64,000 bases of DNA from Owenia fusiformis (taxonomy: Eukaryota > Annelida > Polychaeta > Sabellida > Oweniidae): positions 5,921,375-5,985,374 of the forward strand of contig CAIIXF020000005.1 of the NCBI GenBank assembly GCA_903813345.2, in the 5' to 3' direction. The position numbers and the translations under genes are program-made. The notes beneath the pieces are model-generated. The model ran no database searches, had not been told where the DNA came from, and saw nothing but the letters and a program-made list of their open reading frames with translations. Positions within the stretch are counted from its first letter, which is position 1. Each line of letters starts with the position of its first letter. Below are positions 55,729-64,000 of the stretch, piece after piece.

Positions 55729-58700
55729 ATGCTTCGAGGAGTCAAAACCCATCATTTTGAACATTGCATGAAAACGATATCTTCGACAACAACAAAGGAA
55801 TACAACATGATCTCATTAAAATACTCGCCTATAAGTCACACATTTAAATCAATCTCATCCAGTGCACGGAATCACTCTAGGACTATATCCACAATGAAAT
55901 CAACAATTACAAAGTTATTTCCTAGGACATTAAGGAATATTCAACTGGACAATATACAAGGAGGTTTCTCACATGGACAGTTTAGGTCGTTTTCACATTG
56001 CCAGAAATTATGTCAAGGTGCATTGATGCGGTCACAATTGAAAGACTCTAAAAGAGTTGTTGTGAAGCTTGGAAGTGCAGTTATTACAAGGGAGGATGAA
56101 TGTGGCCTGGCATTGGGAAGACTTGCATCTATAGTAGAACAGGTATTTTAAGAAGGCTATAAAATATTTCAGTACATAATTACATTTATTAGAAGGTACA
56201 ATTGTATCATTGTGCGATCTTTTCCATATTATATATTTCTTTTATGGATTCTAATTTATTCTGAGCTATAGAATGTCTAGTGTTTTTTGAAGTTTTATGC
56301 TAAACAAGTCCAGTAAATTCAATAATGATAATTTGTTGCAAAATGACAAGTGCTGTATATTTATTCAGGTGTCTGAATTAAGACGTCAAGGAAAAGAAAT
56401 GATTATGGTCACCAGTGGTGCTGTTGCATTTGGGAAACTGAAGCTACAACAAGAGGCCTTGATGTCAATGAGTATATCACAAACTCTAGCACAAAGGAAT
56501 GGAAAGGTATTGGCATTAATAAATACAGTGAAACCTGTAAAGTGGAACACCTCTAGTGGTGGAACACCCCCATTAGTAGAACACTTTAGTGTCCAAAGTG
56601 TCCAATTGACTTAATGTTAAATGAACCTCTATTAGTGGAACGTCTCATTAGTGTAGAACACTTTTTAGAGGTTTCAGAGGTGTTCCACTTAAACAGATTT
56701 TACTGTACTGTATATTGATAGTAGAGTTAGTACAGCTCATAATATGAGCACTTAGGTCAGAACCTCTGAAGTGTTACTCATTACAACACCCTAAATGTCA
56801 ACATTATGGGTGTAATGTATCACATCCCAGACAACCTCTCATATGAGCCTGGATTGGATTTGAGAGATCCTTCAAATATGTGTTTTTTTTATCTGAATTA
56901 AGTACATGATTTTATGTGCTATATAATTTAATTCCATTGTGAAGTAAAATATGCTTTTATGGTACATGTATATAATATTCTGATTCTGTTTCTGTTGTGG
57001 TGTCTTCATGCTAATTGTTCATGTTTTCAGTAAAGGTTAACTCAGTGTTGTTTTCTCTAGGGTGCCCATGGTTACCTTGACCCTAGATCATGCGCAGCTG
57101 CAGGCCAAAGTGGCCTGATGTCCCTATATGATGCTATGTTCACCCAATATGGCATCAAAACAGCACAGGTAATTAGAGTTTACTGCTCAGCTCCAACATA
57201 TGTTTGAAATGACCCCTTTATTCATTTGCATCCATTCACCCCAGGATAGAGGTCCATGCTTTATGTTTTGGAGAGGTTGACTGTGAAATTTGGATGATCA
57301 GTTTCAAGATTAAATTTGGTTGTCTTCATTGTCAGAGTAGTTTGTATAAAATGATACAATGAAATGACCCCTTTTGGACCAGTTTACAGAAATTCAAATT
57401 TGAAAATGATCACACATCTTGCATTTGTATACCTTGTCCTGTAAAATCTGATATTGATTTAGTTCATGAAAAGAAGCTGAACTGTTTTAGACTGAGTTAC
57501 TGCCTCTTCAAAAGTATCTATTTTAGGTTCATATCTATTTTAGGTTCTTGTTACAAAGAGAGATTTCTTCAATGACCAGAGTAGGGGATATCTCAGATCA
57601 ACCATCACTGAGCTGTTAAGGCTCAATATTGTGCCCATTCTGAATGCTAATGATGCAGTAGCGCCACCTCCAGATATGGACCAAGACTTGGCTGGGGTAG
57701 GATTTTCCATGATATTTATTTTATGAATTATGTCATCAAAGATTAATGAATAGCTTTGCACAATTTTGATTTTCCAATTTTACTGTTTTTATTTAACCAA
57801 CTAACAATGCCTTTCTATTAATTTAATTAAAAGCACAACTTTGCTTTCTTATTTCTAATTCCATTCGATTGTTGTCGTTTGTTGTATTTGCAATTAATTT
57901 TGTCATACAAAGTCTATAGTTTGTCTAACATCCTAATTCAATAATTAAAAATCTTTCCAATGGTCTATTAGTTGAATTTTGTTGAATTTAGACGGACTTG
58001 GTAGAAAGTTCAAACAGCGGCTATATGGTTAGTATGTTAATAGTCTGGAAATATGGACCTCATGCTTACATTGAATATGTACCAAGGGGCGTCTTTGACA
58101 CTTGTCCTATGTCATGCTTTTATTGTATCCATGCACCACTAGTATGAATATTACCAAGGAGTCTTGAACAGTTGTCTGATGTCTTAAGATAAGATCACCC
58201 ATGTTCCGCTAAAGGTTCCCTTCCTAGTACTGTACATTGTATATCCTTTCCTCTAACAACTGTGCTATTTGCTTTGATTCGGACATTTTCTTGAGAACAT
58301 GGTTTTGAATGAATAAATTACAATTCCTGAAATTCTTTAACAATAATTCCTGCATAAAACATAAGAGATTTATAGGCTATCCTAGGAGTATATTTTGGCG
58401 ATATCCTCCTGTTATTTATTCGCCAATAGATAGTGGACTTGCTTGTAACTTTGCTTCTTGTCTAATAGTTTGCTGTGTTTCACTATTATTACAGACTTAC
58501 ACACATGACTCAGCTTGCACGTGTAGTATTTGTGTGCCAAATAACCCATTCACCAAGCACCTGGGAAAACCAGACCATGAAGTTATAAGATCGGTAATAA
58601 AAACTTCTAACTTCTCATGATTTCAAAATTAGCAAATTATGTTAAGTACCAAAGTAAAACAATATTGAAAAATAAAGGAATTTTTTGCAGATTTTGACGT

Positions 58701-61700
58701 ACACAAGTACACAAAATGATTTGTATACTATTGACCAATGACCTCTTTATTGATGAAGATATATGCCATCCTTCCACATTCAAAGCTCCATGTTGAAATT
58801 AATTGTTGAAATCGTTAAAAAAGTTTAAAAACTTGAAGACTGCTTTATTTTTAAAATACTAGTGAGAACCCAGCAAACAATTAGTGAACATTGAAAAGCA
58901 TTTTATTTCATAATACAATACTTACATTGTAATCTTTAGAATCTTCTCCAATCTTTAGGATAACAACATGCTTTTCTTATACATATATTTTGCTTTGGTT
59001 TTGGTTTATTGCCTCTAAACAGCTGTAATTCTATTTTTTGTTATATTTATGTCTAAAAGCCTGTCAACTTTTCTCTTATTCAGCTAGCGCTAACATTTAG
59101 TCTAAACAATTTTAAGTTCACGTTAATTTGTATAATCCATATTACAATTAAACATTGTAGGTTATCAGTGTGAAGGACAACGATAGCCTGGCAGCCAGGA
59201 TCTCCGTGGAAATGAACTGTGACCTCATGCTGATACTCTCTGATGTTGAGGGCTTATACACAGGTCCCCCAGGAGAGGAAGGATCTATGTTGCTACACAC
59301 ATACTCTGTTGCTAAGGGGGAGGATGATAGTATTGTGTTTGGCTCCAAATCTAGAGTAGGACTCGGTGGCATGGAGTCCAAGGTAATCTACCATGTTAAA
59401 TTAATTAATTAATGTCCAAATATAATAAAGTTCTTTCGCACAACATTTTTAGCCCAGCGAATTAACCACTGTAACGCAATCCAAACCAGATTTATGGGCA
59501 GTAGTTCAATTGAAACGAGCCACAATTGCAGATACATTTTAGCTATTACCCACTGTGTGAAACCTTTCTAATAGGAGGATATTCCCTCTTCCGAAATGTG
59601 TTTTCTGAATGCGATTGCTGATTCTCAAAAGATTTTGATTAAGAAGAAATCAAATCTCAGCCCCAAATATTTTCTGTCTGAAATTCAAACTGGTTTAATT
59701 TAATTTATTTTCTCTGACACAGGTGAGAGCTGCAACATGGGCTACTGAAAATAACACTCCAGTCGTGATTGCTAATGGTTTACAAGGGCCTGCCATACTT
59801 GATGCTGTTCATGGAAAGAAAATTGGAACTTTCTTCACAAAAGCTGAACAAATTGGCAATTCAGTAGAAGATCAGGCCATACAAGGTATGTTAGGGCCAG
59901 GAGGTCAAGGTCAAAAGGTCAATTGTTTTTGAGAAGGTAACATTCTAAAGGATTTGTTCTCATAATTGTCTTTAAATGTTAATGAAACAAAATTATAACA
60001 TGTAAAGAACATACACTCATATTTAGCCTGCCAATACAGATAAACCTTTCCATTTGAAAATGAGAATCATCTCTACACCAAAACTTAAGTGCACTGTATT
60101 CACCCTTCCCCTGGATACCATACATTGAAATATTGTGCTATGGCGGTAGTTCTGCATGTAAATGTGGTTGTTTTCAGAGTTTGACACTCACAGCTCCCCA
60201 TTGTTGCTTATTGGACAATGGACTGAATGCTAATGACTGTTTGATATTTTTAATTATCAATTTTTACTTGAGTTGTAAACCCTATTTTGTTTTTTTGTAG
60301 CGCGAGGGGGAGGTAGAAGCCTTCAAGCTCTGAGTGCTGAGCAAAGATCCAATGTGATCACTAAGCTTGCAGATCTACTGGTAGAGAGGAGAAAGGATAT
60401 AATGGATGCCAACAGGAAAGATTTAGATATTGCCAGGATGGATGGTTAGTATAAATATGTTTCAAATTCTTGCAGAAACCTCCGTCTTCTTGAAATTGTT
60501 CTGTATTAGGAAAAACCTGTAGCTTATATCTGTTTTTGTGTCACCTCCAGAAGTGGTACTATATTGTTATAGTCTCCAACCTTTTGGGAATAGTGCTTGA
60601 CGGTTGTCTTATCTGTAACAAATGATAGGTAGTGACATTTGCATGTTAATGCCTTGTTATAGCTCTATATCATTTTTCTCGTTTGGTCAAATTCCAAGTT
60701 TCTTCCAAGGGGTTTGATCACACACTTAAGTCCTCCTATCTGTGCACTAACAACATTATGGAATGGTACATATTAATATTGTTTCAACTCATTGTAGATA
60801 TTACTGGCCCTATGTTGGCAAGACTGGTCCTCACTGACGCTAAACTACAGAGTCTTTCTAGTGGCCTTAAACAAATTGCTGAAACATCCCATTATAATAT
60901 TGGGCGTGTTGTACGTCATACCAAGATGGCCAATGGTATGGATCTTCAACAGATCACTGTGCCAATTGGTGTACTGATGGTTATATTTGAGTCACGTCCT
61001 GATGCTCTGCCCCAGGTATGAAATATTATTTAACATTTTGATTGATTTAGATTTTGTAAAATCCAAATCAATTTTAAAAATATTTTTGAGTTTTAAATAA
61101 GAACTGAGTTGAGATCTTATCTGGGAGCACAGATTGGTTCATTGTAGATCTTCAAAGAATTGTTTCCCCAAGTCCCCCAAGACTCTATTGTTGATCCTAA
61201 TAAGCAAGACATTTCCTAATTCTTAAAATATGAATGTGATGTCATTCATTTAGGTGCTACTGGGGGGGGGAAGAAAAGTTGCCACATTGCAACAAGATGT
61301 TTAGTACCTTGGTTCATGAGTCCCAATCTACATACATGTACATGTATAAATGTTGTGTCTTATATGTGTTTCTAGGTGGCTGCCCTTGCTATAAGCAGCG
61401 CCAATGCACTGCTTCTGAAGGGAGGTAAGGAAGCTGCACATAGCAACAAGATGCTACATGCCTTAGTGCAGGAGGCACTAGATACATACAAATGCAAGGA
61501 TGCTGTACAACTGGTATGTTCACTTCACTTGATCAAACAGTTTAGAATAACCACACTAGTCACTATATCACCTACTGTATTCTGTCCCAACTAGTAAATG
61601 ATGTTATACTTCTCTATGGGCTATTATATTTTGTTACCAAATATTGCATGAATAAGGCAGTCTGTAAACCTAGTCTGAATCAAGCCCCTGTGTTGCCCCC

Positions 61701-63777
61701 TCCCCTCTATTGTTGAGGAAATAGATATTACGGGAGGGGGCAGAGGCAAGCTGAGTTTATTTCTTACCAATTGTGTGCCAATGTATAAGTGATACCATTT
61801 GAATACATATCTGGTCATTGATTGTGTTACAGATCAGTAGACGTGAGGACATTGAAGACCTGCTACACATGGACAAATACATAGATCTAGTAATCCCTCG
61901 TGGCTCCAATGAGCTGGTTAGCACCATACAACAGCAGAGTAAAAGCATTCCTGTATTAGGTCACAGTGAGGGCATATGTCATGTGTATGTCGATAAAGAA
62001 GCAGACCTAGATAAAACTATTAAAATAGGTAGGTTCTTCCATTTTACTCTTGCTATAGTTACCAGAAGTGGTAACATGTTGTTATGGTTTCCAACTTTTT
62101 GTGATAGCCATTGGCGTTGACATTTGGCATCTGTAACAAATGGTAGGGTGTGACATTTGCAATTTAATGCTTTTTGGCTCACACAGTGAGCCTATGGGAT
62201 CGACCAGGCGTCCGTCCGTTGGTCCGTCCGTCCGTCTGTTTTATCTTACCAATCATGACTTAAATATTAATATGGGTATTTCCTATAATTAATATATACT
62301 GGATTTTAACTTACCAAATATGACTTCAATATTAATATGGGTTTAAACCTATAATAAATTAAATACTGGATATGACAAATAAATAAAATCAATTATAATC
62401 TACCTATATGATGTAGATATCTAAATGTTGGTCTGAATTTATCTTTGTGGAAAGATTGTATGCTTCAGTTGCTCTTTAACAAAACATGTGGGACAGTGTA
62501 TCTATATATTACAAGATGTCCGTCCGTCCGTCCGTTGGTCCGTCCGTCCGTCCGTCAACATTGGCCGCACAAATTGAAACTGCTATTCGGATTGAGTCAT
62601 ATCCACATTCATTTTATGCATATCCATAATGCCTATTTGACCTATCATCGCCATTTCCCAAGTTCGCCCGGTTTTCGAGAAATTGCGGATTTTGACGTCA
62701 AAAAGTCAAATTTTCTGTAAATACTAGACACTTTGTTGAAGTAGAACTTCCAAATAACTTTTAGTAGTTGCTGTATATGCAACTTATGTCTGCTGAAGAT
62801 TTCAAAGCTCTTGGAATTACAGTTTTTGGTGTTTACTCAATAAAATTTGACAAAAAGTAGGACTTAGTCATTTTCAGGAAACTTTCTCATGTATAAAGTC
62901 AATGGCAGGTTTTGTGATTGACAAGTTTCTCAAAGTTTGCCTTATACTTGATCATTTCTTGCAATGAATTACATCATTACTAGATTTAAGCATTCCCTAC
63001 ATATTGCTCAATATACATGTATGTCAACATCAAATTTTTACAGTTTTTGAGATATTTGACGTCAAAAAACAGTAAAAATAAGTTATTTTTCAACTTGCTT
63101 CAATTTGACCAAATTTTTTTTTGAAAATCATCTACAAGTTGCCAGGAGCTCAAATCTGACATTAGTTTTAGGATTTGACCTTTACTTGACCTTCAGTGAC
63201 CTTCGAAAGGTCAAAAAAGTTGATTTTTCAAATTGATTTTTGGATTCAAATTTTGGTCATCTTAATCACAAAAGACCTTACTGAGCTCTGAATAAGTAAA
63301 ATTTTCAAGGTCAAAGTTCATCAAACTAGGTCACACAACTGTGCTATCAAAGTTTATTTCTCAAAGTTCAAGACTACAAATCCAAACCAATATTTTTGTC
63401 AGGATATACATTCCTCTGAAGGTTCCAAACTGTGTGAGCACAGGACCGTGGGTCCTATTTTTGAGTGAAAATGAGTGAATTTGAAACTTTACAAATAAGT
63501 GATTTATCATTGAAATCAATGGAAATGAGAACCTGACTAATGAGAACCTGATTTCCACATATCTTGAATTGGTTGTTATATTCGTTTGTTGTTTTTCAAT
63601 TTATGATCTGTACTGTTAATCACTTTGTTAAAATTATTTGTATTATTAATTCTAGTGTTGGATTCTAAGTGTGACTACCCTGCTGCCTGTAATGCCATGG
63701 AGACACTCCTTGTACATAGACGTCACATTGGAACTCAGTTCATGGACCGCATAATTGATTCCTTGAAACAAGAAAAT
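55729..63777 (+). CDS. ALDH18A1: Delta-1-pyrroline-5-carboxylate synthase (P5CS), 5' part, 12 coding exons, runs off window
   Basis: Exons: 55729-56142, 56369-56506, 57061-57168, 57544-57696, 58495-58593 (optional), 59161-59382, 59723-59885, 60301-60444, 60798-61015, 61376-61513, 61833-62028, 63656-63777; all phases agree, about 705 codons so far, 3' end beyond 64000. A Ser/Thr/Arg-rich N-terminus suits mitochondrial import. The gamma-glutamyl kinase domain follows: [55 protein letters not shown]. Then the gamma-glutamyl phosphate reductase domain: [51 protein letters not shown], and [16 protein letters not shown] with the ALDH-type catalytic Cys. It makes P5C from glutamate for proline, ornithine and arginine synthesis. 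Only the last exons of the reductase domain are missing. Confidence 0.95.
56523..56707. mobile_element. TACAGTGAAACC mariner-type MITE in P5CS intron 2
   Basis: Ends TACAGTGAAACCTG and GATTTTACTGTA, interior of GTGGAACACC motifs. Closest in layout to the copy at 39805. Confidence 0.7.
57526..57556 (+). promoter_or_regulatory. Duplicated 3' splice site of P5CS exon 4
   Basis: ATCTATTTTAGGTTC occurs twice, 17 bp apart. The second AG (57543) gives the in-frame exon. Use of the first would add 17 nt and shift the frame. Confidence 0.7.
58495..58593 (+). CDS. ALDH18A1: Predicted 33-codon cassette exon of P5CS
   Basis: A 99-nt open block between a good acceptor (CACTATTATTACAG) and a donor (TCG|GTAATA), phase 0 at both ends. 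It encodes a Cys-containing segment ([12 protein letters not shown]). Exons 4 and 6 join perfectly without it (..DLAG then VISVKDND..) to give the ordinary family sequence, so the exon would be an insertion in the kinase domain just before [10 protein letters not shown]. It may be alternatively spliced or may be a false exon; no transcript evidence is available here. Confidence 0.45.
60536..60662 (+). repeat. Dispersed repeat in P5CS intron 8
   Basis: About 125 bp (AGAAGTGGTA..TGTAACAAATG.TAGG..GTGACATTTGCA.GTTAATGC) shared with 62040-62175 in intron 11 and, inverted and partial, with 42436-42500 in SNM1A intron 5. Confidence 0.65.
62195..62560. repeat. CCGT-rich repeats in P5CS intron 11
   Basis: CCGT runs at about 62210-62235 and 62518-62557 are embedded in a longer repeat beginning GGCTCACACAGTGAGCC and followed to about 63330 by TTGACC..AAGGTCA-rich sequence also found in FAM136A intron 1. 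No gene other than P5CS is seen in this 1.6-kb intron. Confidence 0.65.
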
Positions 63778-64000
63778 GTAAGAGGATCTAACATAACTTC
63801 TGTGCTCATCACATGCATAATATTAAGGATTTTGATATTAGGGGCTTGTAGAAATAATTGTAACTATGATTTTTGTAGAAATAATTGTAATTATTAATGA
63901 GAAATTAGAATCTGGACTCATTAAAGTTAAATATGATGTATATCATTATGATTCACAAAATTATGAATATGTTTAAACCTTTTGTTCAGATTCAGATTCA

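Overview
The window is nuclear DNA of an invertebrate animal. It holds intron-containing genes with GT..AG introns, orthologues of vertebrate DCLRE1A/SNM1A, FAM136A and ALDH18A1/P5CS, and a dense animal-type transposon load (DIRS, non-LTR, Ty3-like LTR, Tc1/mariner-type, hAT-like and other MITEs, a tRNA-derived SINE). DIRS elements together with CCGT-rich and AGGCCCGTAGCC-type repeats fit a marine invertebrate (non-vertebrate deuterostome or lophotrochozoan). The phylum cannot be settled from the sequence alone.

Layout. 1-34 kb is gene-free and built of nested mobile elements. A 5'-truncated LINE (TSD at 3005-3016 and 19115-19126) is split by a DIRS retrotransposon (3589-8289) and by a 9.86-kb LTR element (9146-19007). 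The LTR element has unusually long, nearly identical 2.93-kb LTRs and carries only a Gag ORF. Around this nest are foldback elements and MITEs, most with a readable target-site duplication. They include two inverted copies (2247-2617 and 25005-25382) of a 9-bp-TSD element that looks like a complete pol II promoter with a splice donor.

34-45 kb holds a head-to-head pair: an unrecognised 234-aa, two-exon gene on the minus strand (35358-34048), and a nine-exon SNM1A/DCLRE1A DNA cross-link repair nuclease on the plus strand (36063-44994, 944 aa) with a UBZ4 finger, a metallo-beta-lactamase/beta-CASP core and two PCNA-binding (PIP) motifs. 46.9-50.5 kb holds FAM136A (three exons, 144 aa, four CX3C motifs). 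52.4-64 kb holds the 5' two-thirds or more of P5CS/ALDH18A1 (proline/ornithine synthesis, mitochondrial), running off the right end. Its predicted exon 5 is a 33-codon, frame-neutral insertion at the junction that vertebrate ALDH18A1 uses for regulatory alternative splicing.

The genes are unrelated housekeeping functions (DNA repair, mitochondrial import/intermembrane space, amino-acid synthesis) and do not form a pathway. The strongest leads are the P5CS cassette exon, the promoter-carrying 9-bp-TSD element family, the gag-only long-LTR element, the second PIP box of SNM1A, and several places where duplicated sequence supplies the empty site of an insertion within the same window. All exon boundaries were read by eye from splice consensus, reading phase and family similarity. 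No searches were run.
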